Positions 36,319 through 44,251 of a DNA stretch of 44,251 nt are shown in pieces. Position 1 is the first letter of the stretch, and each line of letters begins with the position of its first letter. A program made the position numbers and the translations under genes. The stretch is from Lachnospiraceae bacterium (GTDB lineage Bacteria; Bacillota; Clostridia; Lachnospirales; Lachnospiraceae), in contig CAJTEY010000035.1 in assembly GCA_910575775.1 (NCBI GenBank), positions 1 through 44,251 on the forward strand. Reading direction: 5' to 3'. The notes under the pieces are model-generated. The model searched no databases. It saw nothing but the letters and a program-made list of their open reading frames with translations, and was not told the origin of the DNA.

Positions 36319-37023
36319 TTAATCGAACAGTATTTCATCCACCGTCACAAATTCATACCCCTGCTTCTGCAGAATATCCACAATCTCAAGAGCCGCCGTC
36401 ACGCTGGACTTGTACTCGTCGTGCATCAAAATGACTGCATTCTCCTCCGCCTTTTCCGTAACTTCACCGACAATTCCTTTCACATCGCTGCTGCACCAGT
36501 CCATAGGATCGATCGTCCAGAGTACGGGAATCATCATAAGCTCTGTCTCAAAGCTTTTATCCCAGCTCCCGTATGGCGGCCTCACATACTGCGGCTCCTC
36601 CCCCGTAATGTCCAAAAGCAGCTCGTTTGTCCTGACCAGTTCTACCTTAAAAGTTTCCCTGTTATTTTTTCCCAGCTGTATGTGACTGTATGTATGGTTG
36701 CCGACCAGATGCCCTTCCTCATGCATTCGGAGAATCAGCTCCGGATAAGCTTCCGCCTGCTTTCCCATAACGAAAAAGCTGGCCTTTGCTCCCCGTTCCT
36801 TTAACCCGTCCAAAAGCTGTTCCGTATAATACGGATGTGGGCCATCATCAAATGTAATCGCTATTTTGCGAGTATCCACCTCTTCCCTTTCATTAATAAC
36901 ACCCGATATGTGTTTGATAGCACCTATCGCTTCACCCTCTCCCGACATCCCATTCAGACTGCACGCAATCACAATAACTGCAAGTACGACAACCGTCAGC
37001 ATTCCTTTTCTTACCTTTATCAA
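36319..37023 (-). CDS. Polysaccharide deacetylase (NodB fold)
   Basis: A 234-aa secreted or membrane-anchored enzyme. An N-terminal hydrophobic segment (MLTVVVLAVIVIACSL) precedes the NodB domain. Motifs: TFDDGPHPYY (catalytic and metal aspartates), HTYSHIQL (metal histidines), RPPYGSWD, and ILMHDEYKS. It probably removes acetyl groups from peptidoglycan or another glycan. The frame starts at TTG 37023; ATG 37002 inside it is an alternative with AAAGG upstream. It lies between the DUF5722 gene and the kinase gene on one strand. Confidence 0.9.
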   Translation of the reverse strand: MIKVRKGMLTVVVLAVIVIACSLNGMSGEGEAIGAIKHISGVINEREEVDTRKIAITFDDGPHPYYTEQLLDGLKERGAKASFFVMGKQAEAYPELILRMHEEGHLVGNHTYSHIQLGKNNRETFKVELVRTNELLLDITGEEPQYVRPPYGSWDKSFETELMMIPVLWTIDPMDWCSSDVKGIVGEVTEKAEENAVILMHDEYKSSVTAALEIVDILQKQGYEFVTVDEILFD

Positions 37024-37096
37024 GCGCCAGCACCCACAAACTTCTTTTCTCTACCATATATATGCCAGAGTTTCGCGACAGATTCAGTTTCACGTG

Positions 37097-38236
37097 CTAT
37101 CCTGGCAGCCTTATCTGAAAGGCTTTCGTATACCCTTCTCCAAATCTCTGGTTCAAAAGCAGCCTTCCGCCGTGCATCTCCACAATTTTTTTGGCGATGC
37201 CAAGTCCCAGGCCACTGCCGCCATTCGTAGAGCGGGCCTTGTCTCCCCTCGTAAACGGTTCAAAAATATGTGCTGCAAAGTCGGGATCTATCGGCTCCCC
37301 ATCATCCGCCACGGTCAGTTCAGACTCACACAGGCGTACAAGTACCCTGCCGCCCGCCCTACCATAGCGGACCGCATTGGTAAGCAGATTCGTAATCGCC
37401 CGTCCAAACTGCAGTCTGTCCATCTCAAAAGGCACTTTCTCCTCCGGGATGTCCAGCACAAGTTCCATATCCCTGTCCTCAAAATCCGCGTAGAGATGCG
37501 CCGTTATCTCCCTTGTAAACTCTGCCAGATCCCCGGGCTCCTTATGCATGGCAAAACCCTCGCTCTCCAGCTTCACATACTCAAAAAGGAGGGTGAGTAG
37601 TTCGTCCATACGCATAGCTTTTTCGTAAATCGCATCCAGATAGGGCTGCCTGTCCTTCTCCTCCACAATTCCTTCGGAAAGCGCCTTACTGTATCCGCAG
37701 ATCGTAGTAATCGGCGTTTTGATATCGTGGGCGATATCTGAAAGCATCAGGTTCCGCCGCTGATCCCTGGCAAGCTTTTGTGCCTCCTCCTGCATAAGCA
37801 GTTCATCAAACTGTCCACTTACGATCCGCAAATAGCAGAACGTCCCCACCAGATAAGGAAGCATCCTGATCAGCAAAAGCCCGATAATTCCCCCAATGAT
37901 CATAATGCGCAGCACTACGCCCCACCCACCACTGTAAAGCGGCGACGTGACATGAATACTCATGCTGCCGCCCATAGCCTGCTCAATCTGCTGCTGCATC
38001 CACTCTCTGACTCCCGACGGCAGAAACCCCGCCAGAAAATAAACCAACACCTGCAATAGCCAGGCCAGCATGTTGCTGTTTCCCGTAATCTCAATCTGCT
38101 GGCTTTTCAAAAACTCCAGCACCGCCGGAAAAATAACTACTTTATAGAGAAGGTTTACTGCCTCCACGCTCCAGTAGATGCAGAACAAGATCACAAGAAA
38201 GCTCTGTACCAGAAACCATTTTACGCTTCTTTTCAT
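37097..38236 (-). CDS. Sensor histidine kinase
   Basis: A 379-aa membrane kinase. Two helices near 10-40 and 105-130 frame a short outer loop (about 40-105). The H-box is LSDIAHDIKTPITTICGYSKAL; the ATPase has NLLTNAVRYGRAGG, VADDGEPIDPDFA, and GGSGLGLGIAKKIVEMHGG. It is co-transcribed with the response regulator 12 bp upstream. The small outer domain suggests sensing of an envelope signal, in keeping with the neighbouring surface genes. Confidence 0.93.
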   Translation of the reverse strand: MKRSVKWFLVQSFLVILFCIYWSVEAVNLLYKVVIFPAVLEFLKSQQIEITGNSNMLAWLLQVLVYFLAGFLPSGVREWMQQQIEQAMGGSMSIHVTSPLYSGGWGVVLRIMIIGGIIGLLLIRMLPYLVGTFCYLRIVSGQFDELLMQEEAQKLARDQRRNLMLSDIAHDIKTPITTICGYSKALSEGIVEEKDRQPYLDAIYEKAMRMDELLTLLFEYVKLESEGFAMHKEPGDLAEFTREITAHLYADFEDRDMELVLDIPEEKVPFEMDRLQFGRAITNLLTNAVRYGRAGGRVLVRLCESELTVADDGEPIDPDFAAHIFEPFTRGDKARSTNGGSGLGLGIAKKIVEMHGGRLLLNQRFGEGYTKAFQIRLPG

Positions 38237-38248
38237 CCCTGGCTGTCC

Positions 38249-38944
38249 TCACTCTTTTTCCATACGGTATCCCAGCCCTCTGATTGTCCGGATATACCCC
38301 ATGCCTTTCTGCTCCAGTTTGGCGCGCAGCTTGGATATACATACCATCACATTGTTATCGGAAACCATGTACGCCTCCTCCCAGCCCGCCTCAAAAATCT
38401 GCTGCTTGGTAAACACCCTGCCCGGATTTTCCATAAAAAGTTTCATAATCCGAAATTCCACCGAAGTCAATTCAATCCGCTCCCCATCCCGGTACAGCAG
38501 ACAAGAGTCCGGCTCCAGCCGCAGATTTCCTACCTTCAAGACCCCTCCCTGCCCGCTTCGGTTTTCGCCGGCGCCCAGCGCATAAAAACGCCTCAGATTG
38601 GACTTTACCCGCGCCACAGCCTCAAGCGGAACGAACGGTTTCGTGATATAATCGTCCGCGCCCAGATCCAGACCCAGAATTTTATCAGAATCACTGCTTT
38701 TAGCCGAAAGCATAATCACAGGCAGATTATTTTCTTCCCGGATACTTCGTAACACCCGATATCCATCCATTCCCGGCATCATAATATCCAGAAGCGCCAG
38801 ATCGATCTGCTCCTTTTTTATAAGCCTGACAGCCTCCGTGCCGTCCGCTGCCTCCACAATCTCATATCCTTCTTTTTCCAGATACAGGCGGAGTACCTCC
38901 CGTATCTCCGCCTCGTCATCTGCCACCAATATTTTGTAAGCCAT
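38249..38944 (-). CDS. OmpR/PhoB-type response regulator
   Basis: A 231-aa regulator. The receiver domain has LVADDEAEIREVL, phosphoacceptor D in LALLDIMMPGMDGY, and K in YITKPFVPLE. The C-terminal winged helix has ELTSVEFRIMKLFMENPGRVFTK ... SDNNVMVCISKLRAKLE. The start is ATG 38944 after GAGG; ATG 38956 has no site. It precedes its kinase. Two CCTTAA boxes before the upstream DUF975 gene fit OmpR-family spacing. Confidence 0.95.
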   Translation of the reverse strand: MAYKILVADDEAEIREVLRLYLEKEGYEIVEAADGTEAVRLIKKEQIDLALLDIMMPGMDGYRVLRSIREENNLPVIMLSAKSSDSDKILGLDLGADDYITKPFVPLEAVARVKSNLRRFYALGAGENRSGQGGVLKVGNLRLEPDSCLLYRDGERIELTSVEFRIMKLFMENPGRVFTKQQIFEAGWEEAYMVSDNNVMVCISKLRAKLEQKGMGYIRTIRGLGYRMEKE

Positions 38945-38968
38945 TTCGTTCCTCATTTTCTACGCAAG

Positions 38969-39943
38969 TTACCACTGCTGCCCGTTTCTGTCTCCAGCTG
39001 CTCCATACTGTCCGTTCATGCCATACTGTCCATTTCCGTTTATGTTGTACTGTCCATTTGCGGTTCCGTTCATGTCATACTGCCCATATACAGGTATTTC
39101 CGAATTATTCATAACGCGTGTATCTCTAAGCTGGCAGTACAGTGCGGCAAAGGTCAGATTGCGATACGGCTGCACATATAGCACCTCCACAATCCCAAAA
39201 GTGAGCGTCCCCAGTATATGCCACAAAATAAACGACAGTCCCAGAACAAACGTCTTCCACTTATTTCCTTCCATCATATCACGGCTCATCTGCATCGCCG
39301 CCTTATACTCCATGTTCGGATTTTCGGTCAGGATGTAGGGTACCATATAGTATTCATACATTTTTATAACACCTGGTATGATAAGCAGCAGTGTCCACAA
39401 AAAGATACTCAGATCCATGCGGAACATTACCCTGACAATATTTTTGTAGGAGTGGTCAAACCCATAGGTGATCTCTTTTACCTGTGCCACATTCTCCACG
39501 CTCTTTACCATAAAGCGCTTGCCGCCCACGCTGAACGGATTGATCAGAAAGATATCAAAAGCCAGAATAGCCGCAAGGACAATCACAAAGATAATAAGGA
39601 AAACAATAACCGTCACCAATCCGACAATCATGCCCTCAAAAAAATTGATCTCTATTTCCTCGCTTGCAAACTCCCCGCCACCGATCGTCTCTACCGTCAC
39701 CTTATCCGAATCGGCACGCTTTTTTACCGCAACAACGCTTTTCTTCCCGGCCGGCATAAAACCGCTTTCATATGATTCCGCTGCATCCGTCTCTGTACCG
39801 CTGTTGCGGACGGTTTTGTGGAAGCTTAAGCCCCCCGTCTCACAGCCCAGCAGCATAAGAATTACAGACACCAGCACGATTTTCCAATAATTCCTGTGCA
39901 GGGCTGCTTTCGCCACTTCCTTTAACTTACTTCTCGTCCACAT
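38969..39943 (-). CDS. DUF975-family membrane protein with NGQY-repeat tail
   Basis: A 324-aa integral membrane protein of the DUF975 family, with helices near 20-35, 115-145, 195-215 and 235-260 and the pattern RVMFRMDLSIFLWTLLLIIPG. The C-terminal 45 residues are a low-complexity run of Y/N/G/Q units (NGQYNING, NGQYGMNG). It is the first gene of a likely operon with the response regulator and kinase 25 bp downstream. GGGAGG precedes the ATG. It could be sensor accessory or target of the system. Confidence 0.85.
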   Translation of the reverse strand: MWTRSKLKEVAKAALHRNYWKIVLVSVILMLLGCETGGLSFHKTVRNSGTETDAAESYESGFMPAGKKSVVAVKKRADSDKVTVETIGGGEFASEEIEINFFEGMIVGLVTVIVFLIIFVIVLAAILAFDIFLINPFSVGGKRFMVKSVENVAQVKEITYGFDHSYKNIVRVMFRMDLSIFLWTLLLIIPGVIKMYEYYMVPYILTENPNMEYKAAMQMSRDMMEGNKWKTFVLGLSFILWHILGTLTFGIVEVLYVQPYRNLTFAALYCQLRDTRVMNNSEIPVYGQYDMNGTANGQYNINGNGQYGMNGQYGAAGDRNGQQW

Positions 39944-40043
39944 GTTTTTGTTTCCTCCCTATAGCCGATATCCCCTGTATGGGAATGTCATCTTGTTTAC
40001 TATATCAGAATAACACGCTTATCTTAAAAGAAAAGAGGCGCGA

Positions 40044-40060
40044 CCTTAACCAAACCTTAA
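40044..40060 (-). promoter_or_regulatory. Tandem response-regulator boxes
   Basis: CCTTAA at 40044-40049 and 40055-40060 are spaced exactly 11 bp (TTAAGG-N5-TTAAGG on the minus strand). OmpR/PhoB-family regulators bind such one-turn direct repeats. They lie about 100 bp before the DUF975 start. The stretch 39944-40182 otherwise holds TGTCACTAG direct repeats near 40110-40130 and no gene. Confidence 0.55.
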
Positions 40061-40182
40061 ACTTCACCTGTTGAAATAGTACCATTTTACGGGGATTGTG
40101 GCAATGATTTGTCACTAGTGTGTCACTAGTAGGGTACACCTCCAGCCATATTTCCGCATATTTTTGATGCACAAATAGACCC

Positions 40183-40782
40183 TTACGACCTTCCCACCGC
40201 GACCCGCTCCGGCGCACTTAATCCGGTATTCTGGAAGGTACGGAGCCCCGTCCCTTTGAGCGCCTGCTCCATCAGATACCGCTCATTCACGTATCGTTTG
40301 TACATGATCCGCTGGTTGTCGGCGTTCCACCAGTTTACCAGATGGTCCGCCCTGCAGCGTTTACAGAACACCGGAAAGTTTTCTAGCCTTGTAGTAGCCG
40401 TTACTTTCAGCACTCTGGTTCGGCACACCGGGCACAATCCCCAGCCGTCTTTGTCAATGCGGAGGAAATTATCAGGGAGCGGCTTATCTTCCTGCTTCTG
40501 GTCTGGGACCGTCCGTGTCTCTTTCTGGTCCTGCAGTTTCCCCTGCCGTTCTTCCTGCTCCTTGTCCCCTTTGAGGTTATCGATCATGCACAGCCTGTAG
40601 AACGCTTCAACTGACTTTCTGAGCCTTGCCGCTATGGCTTCCGGCTTCCTGCCCTCGAAAGACTGCTCATTTGCCCTTGTGACCACGCCTGCAAACTCAT
40701 ACAGCATATCGTAATACTTTACTTCCATGTCCGCATTCTCGTACATGTATTCAGGTTTTTCTGCTTCTGCTGCTTTCGCCAT
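40183..40782 (-). CDS. Cysteine-rich KTR-domain-like protein
   Basis: A 199-aa protein. The N-terminal half is helical (PEYMYENADMEVKYYDMLYEFAGV). The C-terminal half carries the zinc ribbon LCPVCRTRVLKV ... FPVFCKRCRADHLVNW, the pattern of cysteine-rich KTR proteins of mobile elements. The role is unknown. It is the last gene of the phage block, 85 bp after the capsid gene. The start is ATG 40782; a longer frame exists but the first residues there look non-coding. Confidence 0.7.
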   Translation of the reverse strand: MAKAAEAEKPEYMYENADMEVKYYDMLYEFAGVVTRANEQSFEGRKPEAIAARLRKSVEAFYRLCMIDNLKGDKEQEERQGKLQDQKETRTVPDQKQEDKPLPDNFLRIDKDGWGLCPVCRTRVLKVTATTRLENFPVFCKRCRADHLVNWWNADNQRIMYKRYVNERYLMEQALKGTGLRTFQNTGLSAPERVAVGRS

Positions 40783-40866
40783 ACTGCCACCCCTGTAGAG
40801 TAAAGCCCACACTGCAGAAATGCAATGCAGGGCACTCCCGTTTATGTTGCTGGAGGAAAAATTTGC

Positions 40867-41715
40867 TTATACTGCCTGCGACGGAACGGTATGATAATAG
40901 ATGCCGTTCTTCTTGTTCTCGAACACATACGCATCATATACAATACGCCCTTCTACCAGAGTACCATTGATGCCCGGCGGGTTCTCATGTGTGTTGTAGT
41001 CCTCAAGCTGTGTCGGCGCACAGCACGCAGACTTATGCGACAGCATGAACCCGAAACCATCCGGCAGCCTGGACGCCGCGATCTTGATCGTCATTGCCCC
41101 ATCAAGGTTCCCGATCACGCCCTTAATGCGCATGTCAGCGCCGATTTCTGTTTCTATCACGATATCCTTGCACTTTTTCATCAGCAGGTAAACCGCAGGC
41201 GTCACTGTGAGCACCCTTCCCGTCTCCGGCACCAGCGCATCATCCAGTGCAGCCGACGCCCTGATGATCTCGTCGTAGATGTTATCTTTCGTTAGCGCCG
41301 ACTCTGCAGGCTTGTGCCCGGCACCTGCGCACATTTTCGCATATACGTATTCGTCTACTTCCGGGATCACCACTTCCCTGAGCTGCCTTGCAAGTGCGGA
41401 TGCCCCTGCGAGCGTTCCCCCTGTCTGGTTCTGATCCAGAGCATCTATCACAAATGTAAAGGACCTGTCCATCATCAGGGTTGCCGTCTCGGTCGTCGCG
41501 TCAAGGTCTTTTACTGCGCCGTATCTGCTCCAGTTACCATTCGCTGCGCCACCACGCCCGTAATCGTTCATCTCTGCGGTACTGATCTTGTACAGCTTCA
41601 CGGTCTGTGCGCCGTCAAAGCTGAAATCGTCGTTTGTAAGCAGGCTCTTCTTGCTTTCCTGTGTGAACAGTTCGTCCACATACGGTAAATACTTGGTTAC
41701 TAATTCTCTCGCCAT
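40867..41715 (-). CDS. Phage major capsid protein
   Basis: A 282-aa protein with the sequence style of phage capsid proteins: LVTKYLPYVDELFTQESKKSLL, FVIDALDQNQTGGTLAGA, EYVYAKMCAGAG, and TPAVYLLMKKCKDIV. It directly follows the scaffold gene, 8 bp away, the usual order. The length fits an HK97-like capsid without a pro-domain. AGGTGAGAT precedes the ATG. The end of the protein borders a bacterial-type KTR gene rather than connector genes. Confidence 0.75.
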   Translation of the reverse strand: MARELVTKYLPYVDELFTQESKKSLLTNDDFSFDGAQTVKLYKISTAEMNDYGRGGAANGNWSRYGAVKDLDATTETATLMMDRSFTFVIDALDQNQTGGTLAGASALARQLREVVIPEVDEYVYAKMCAGAGHKPAESALTKDNIYDEIIRASAALDDALVPETGRVLTVTPAVYLLMKKCKDIVIETEIGADMRIKGVIGNLDGAMTIKIAASRLPDGFGFMLSHKSACCAPTQLEDYNTHENPPGINGTLVEGRIVYDAYVFENKKNGIYYHTVPSQAV

Positions 41716-41723
41716 TATCTCAC

Positions 41724-42158
41724 CTATTTAAGACCGAAGGCAGCCCTTAAGGCATCACCTTTTTCCATATCAGATGTCGGCACGCCGCCGATCAGATTCA
41801 TTTTACCTACCGGCTTCGGTCCAGGGCTGCCTCCTGCCTCACCTTTCATTTTCAATACGGCTTCCATGCTCTTCTGGAAGGTCTCGTCCGTCTCCATGTT
41901 GAGCGCGTCCACCAGATATTCCGGAAGCCCTTTCTCACGCAGCTTCTCCCTCGCCGTGAGCTTGCGCTCCCTCAGGTCAAGGGCTGCTGCCCTTCTGTCC
42001 AGTTCATCCCCGGTGTTCCCGGTCCCCTTGCTCTTTTCCTTGGCAAGTCTTTCCTGCACGATACGGTTGACTTCTTCCTGTGTGAACGTCCTTTCTCCCT
42101 GCGCGCCGTCCGTGCCTGTCTGTGTTCCCTCTGCGGAGGTCTTGGTAACATCATCCAT
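41724..42158 (-). CDS. DUF4355-like phage scaffold protein
   Basis: A 144-aa protein, low-complexity Thr/Gly at the N-terminus, a central coiled coil (TFTQEEVNRIVQERLAKEKSK ... AAALDLRERKLTAREKL) and a short C-terminal segment (PKPVGKMNLIGG). This is the layout of DUF4355 scaffolds, which direct capsid assembly. The start is ATG 42158, 9 bases after AAAGGAT; the upstream frame lacks a site. Confidence 0.75.
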   Translation of the reverse strand: MDDVTKTSAEGTQTGTDGAQGERTFTQEEVNRIVQERLAKEKSKGTGNTGDELDRRAAALDLRERKLTAREKLREKGLPEYLVDALNMETDETFQKSMEAVLKMKGEAGGSPGPKPVGKMNLIGGVPTSDMEKGDALRAAFGLK

Positions 42159-42379
42159 AGTAAGTGCATCCTTTCGTTTTACGCCTGAAATCGGCTTTCT
42201 CCACGCTTCCCTTGTGTACGGGAGATGATTTATAAATTCTATATCATCTATAACAATTATAACACGTTCTTCCATGATGTCCAGGATATCACAGCTGTAA
42301 TTTACGCGAACGCCTTACAGGATATCGGAATTGCGTACAGTTTTTTAGGGTTTTATTTTTCTCTGGACTTCCATATTTT

Positions 42380-42680
42380 GCCATACTTTACCATCATTTT
42401 TTGTGTGCATTTTATTCCAGCATTTTCCTGCTTTTCTGCCCTACTTTTCCCTCATTTTTTGTGTGCAGATACTCCACATTTTTCCACACTCCCGGTGCAC
42501 ACCTTTTTGTTTCCCTTATATCTGTTTGTCCCGATTTTATGCGGGTTTCGTGAATCAGAAGGAGTGCAGGGAATGTGTGCAAAAGGTGTGCACACAAAAG
42601 GGGTGCAGAGAGGGTGCAGAAGGGGTGCACACAAAAGGGGTGCAAAAAGGGTGCATTTTGTGTGCACCCCTTTTTTACGG
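42380..42680. repeat. GGGTGCA/TGTGCA repeat array with nested inverted repeats
   Basis: GGGTGCA starts at 42601, 42612, 42623, 42638 and 42649 (spacings 11, 11, 15, 11). A 17-bp perfect inverted repeat AAGGGGTGCACACAAAA (42620-42636) / TTTTGTGTGCACCCCTT (42656-42672) is followed by Ts. A 13-bp inverted repeat GTGCACACCTTTT (42495-42507) / AAAAGGTGTGCAC (42581-42593) is nested outside. CATTTTTTGTGTGCA is directly repeated at 42395-42409 and 42453-42467. No gene lies in 42159-42695. It may be a replication origin or regulator-binding array. Confidence 0.85.
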
Positions 42681-42695
42681 TATTACGTCCACTTT

Positions 42696-43214
42696 TCAGT
42701 TTGATACACCACGCGGCTTTTCCCGGAGATCACCTTCCGCAAACAGGATGGTGTCCTCCATCCTGTGCTTTACTCCCAGATAGTGCCCGTATGTAACCGG
42801 CTCGCCCCGCCCAAAGGCAAGCGACATATTCACATAATCGCCCCTGCCACGGTTGGCATAGCGGAGCATATAATCATCCGCCTCCCTGCTGCCTCGCTTC
42901 TGTAATTCCCAGATCTCATACAGCTTTGCTTCCAGCTTCTCCATCATCCGCCTGTGCCTATAACGTCCCCGGCTCAGCGCAATCAGGGTCGGGCAGACAA
43001 GCACGGACAGGGGAATCCTGTTATAATGTGCTATCTTCTGCAGCTCCCCCGCCGTGAGTTCCTCCTCGCCCCGGAATACCGCGAGCATGAGCTCGTCCGT
43101 CACATTTGCAAAATAACTCGTCGGGAAATACGGGTGTATCTCCAACAGGTTGGGGTATCTGCAGTTTTTATACTGCCCCGCCCTGAGTCCTTGGATAAAT
43201 TCCAGGCTAAACAT
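42696..43214 (-). CDS. Uncharacterised phage-region protein, 172 aa
   Basis: A 172-aa protein with FSLEFIQGLRAGQYKNCRYP, ELTAGELQKIAHYNRIPLSVL and many charged helices; the middle looks like a helix-turn-helix (AGELQKIAHYNRIPLSVLVC), so DNA binding is possible. No family recognised. GGAGG precedes the ATG. It lies between the 87-aa gene and the repeat array, and could bind that array. Confidence 0.55.
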   Translation of the reverse strand: MFSLEFIQGLRAGQYKNCRYPNLLEIHPYFPTSYFANVTDELMLAVFRGEEELTAGELQKIAHYNRIPLSVLVCPTLIALSRGRYRHRRMMEKLEAKLYEIWELQKRGSREADDYMLRYANRGRGDYVNMSLAFGRGEPVTYGHYLGVKHRMEDTILFAEGDLREKPRGVSN

Positions 43215-43247
43215 GTAACTGTCTCCTCCTTCCTGCTTCGAAGCTGC

Positions 43248-43511
43248 TTACTGTTCTTTCTCCTTCTCCGCACTCCATTCCCGGAGTCTCCTTCTGGTTT
43301 TCGCCAGTGTCTGCCCTATCTGGAAGATATAGTCCAGAAGGATTTCATTCTGTGTCACCGCCGTGTCAAAGTAACGGAGTTTTTCCCTGGCATCATCCAG
43401 AGAAAAATAATCCCGGTTGAGACAATCCAGCATGACAGCCGCCTTCTCATGGGCTATCTCAAGGGATAATATCGTGTCATCCAATATCCTGATTTTTTCA
43501 CTGTCTTTCAT
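43248..43511 (-). CDS. Uncharacterised small helical protein, 87 aa
   Basis: An 87-aa, highly charged protein with helical segments (EKIRILDDTILSLEIAHEKAAVML, FQIGQTLAKTRRRLREW). The start is ATG 43511 after GAAAGGAAAGAGG. It sits 33 bp upstream of the 172-aa gene and about 100 bp after the DnaC-like gene. I do not recognise a family; the compact helical form would suit a replication or regulatory accessory. Confidence 0.6.
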   Translation of the reverse strand: MKDSEKIRILDDTILSLEIAHEKAAVMLDCLNRDYFSLDDAREKLRYFDTAVTQNEILLDYIFQIGQTLAKTRRRLREWSAEKEKEQ

Positions 43512-43609
43512 TTTTCCTCTTTCCTTTCCCCGGAAAGCCATGTTATGATTCTTATGTACTGTGTATGGCTTTCCGGCTATACATCTGCCCTGTGGGGAGG
43601 TGGTGCTCC

Positions 43610-44083
43610 CTATGGGGCGTTTTCTATTTCCTCCAGTAACCTGTTCTTTTCCTGCTGCCGCGCGGCTTTCCTGATGGATTCTTCCGGGAGCTTCACCGGC
43701 AGCGTCGTGCTGTCGATCCTGTCCGTTATCCTGTCGTCTATCTTCAGCCCTTCCGCTGGTACGTTGCTTGTATAGACCGTCGGCAGCCTGTTGATATACC
43801 TGCCGTTGACCAGACGGTACAGCACCGTGTCGATCCACTCCTTTGACATCTGCACGCCTATGTCATCCAAGACCAGAAGCCCCGCCTTATAGATCGCCGC
43901 CACGTCCTCGTCCTTTCCGTCAAACCCTTTCTTCGTCATCTCGAGGAAATCAAGGATATTGACAAACTTTACGCTCCCCGCATAGCGCTTCGTGATCTCA
44001 TTGAGCAGGCAGCAGGCGAGCATGGTCTTGCCGCTCCCTTTCGTGCCGGAATATATGTACAGCCCTATCCCCTTACAATGTCG
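43610..44083 (-). pseudogene. DnaC-like AAA+ helicase loader, N-terminus cut by an IS
   Basis: The frame contains Walker A (YSGTKGSGKTMLACCLL), Walker B (GLLVLDDIGVQ) and a sensor TSNVPAEGL, the core of the DnaC/IstB-type loader that places DnaB on DNA. Upstream of KGIGLYIYSG the frame reaches TGA within a few codons and the DNA changes character at about 44077. The usual N-terminal DnaB-binding domain is missing. The product from an internal start would lack it. Confidence 0.75.
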
Positions 44084-44251
44084 TCAACTTAAGCCATAGT
44101 TACTCCTTCTTACACAGCAGAAAAAAATTCAAAAAATTTAATAAAAACACTTGACAGGTACGCCGAAAAATGTTGCCCCGCAATTAATTATCTTATTGAT
44201 TGCGAGGTATCCATATGTTCAAGAAAAACAGCATCTGTAAGCTTATTAAAA
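44077..44251. mobile_element. Left end of an insertion sequence
   Basis: The sequence right of about 44077 (CAATGTCGTCAACTTAAGCC...) interrupts the DnaC-like gene and leads through an AT-rich promoter region (TTGACA at 44152-44157) to a start codon at 44215. This looks like an IS terminus with its transposase leader. The family cannot be named from the part visible. Confidence 0.6.
44215..44251 (+). CDS. Start of a transposase-like gene, runs off the right edge
   Basis: ATG 44215 follows GCGAGG by 8 bases; 12 codons are visible (MFKKNSICKLIK). Their position just inside the IS end suggests a transposase. Too little is present to identify it. Confidence 0.45.
   Translation, partial: MFKKNSICKLIK

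Larger units (their letters stand above)
39990..44083 (-). mobile_element. Prophage or phage-satellite fragment
   Basis: Six minus-strand genes run DnaC-like loader, 87-aa, 172-aa, repeat array, scaffold, capsid, KTR protein. They combine replication and head-assembly functions. Terminase, portal, tail, lysis and integrase genes are not present in the window. The left limit lies near the TGTCACTAG repeats (about 40110); the right side is cut by an IS at about 44077. It could be a decayed prophage or a compact capsid-encoding satellite. Confidence 0.6.

Noticed and set aside
42412..42667. Several overlapping frames on both strands in the TGTGCA repeat region
   Set aside because: Their proline/cysteine repeats are produced by the DNA array; none has a plausible start site.

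Overview
The window looks like a chromosome piece from a gut-type Lachnospiraceae (Clostridia, Bacillota). The evidence is the minus-strand block rho, rpmE, DUF1385, prmC, prfA, the Gram-positive families (DUF4364, DUF975, DUF5722, Csp-like S8 peptidase), strong AGGAGG ribosome binding sites, and Tn916- and Tn4451-type mobile DNA. No rRNA, tRNA or CRISPR array was seen.

Region 1 (1-11.5 kb) is a graveyard of nested mobile elements. It holds a frameshifted DUF6431 leader, the C-terminal two thirds of a Tn4451-type serine recombinase with its TnpV partner, and then a Tn916-like regulatory and excision module. That module contains an Orf9-like repressor, a TetR/79-aa protein/ABC exporter cassette, the tail of an Orf7-like sigma factor, an Orf8-like protein, a long structured non-coding stretch, TnpW and an intact large serine recombinase. 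The element ends exactly where a second serine recombinase gene is cut off, just after its DDGFSGSNF motif. A DUF6870 gene, a PIN-toxin/antitoxin pair and a 165-bp MITE follow.

Region 2 (11.5-24 kb) is mostly ordinary chromosome: an S8 peptidase whose C-terminus was replaced by the MITE, an AraC regulator, an XRE/DUF6773 pair, two CPBP proteases, endonuclease III, a nicotinamidase-like hydrolase, a Cof-type HAD phosphatase, a three-repeat S1 protein, a membrane-anchored XRE regulator and a hemerythrin-REC fusion. Region 3 (24.3-26.9 kb) is an AT-rich island: tandem repeats, DUF6718, a RelA/SpoT-type synthetase and an unrecognised 350-aa protein. It is the best place in the window for an undescribed accessory module.

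Region 4 (26.9-40 kb) is the core block prfA-prmC-DUF1385-rpmE-rho, then malic enzyme and DUF4364, then a cell-surface set: a membrane-tethered glycosidase-like DUF5722 protein, a polysaccharide deacetylase, and a two-component system behind a DUF975 membrane protein. Two 11-bp-spaced CCTTAA boxes upstream suggest autoregulation by the response regulator.

Region 5 (40-44.25 kb) is a prophage or phage-satellite fragment: a DnaC-like loader (beheaded by an IS at the right edge), two small proteins, a striking GGGTGCA/TGTGCA repeat array, scaffold, major capsid protein and a KTR zinc-ribbon protein. No terminase, portal or tail genes are seen.
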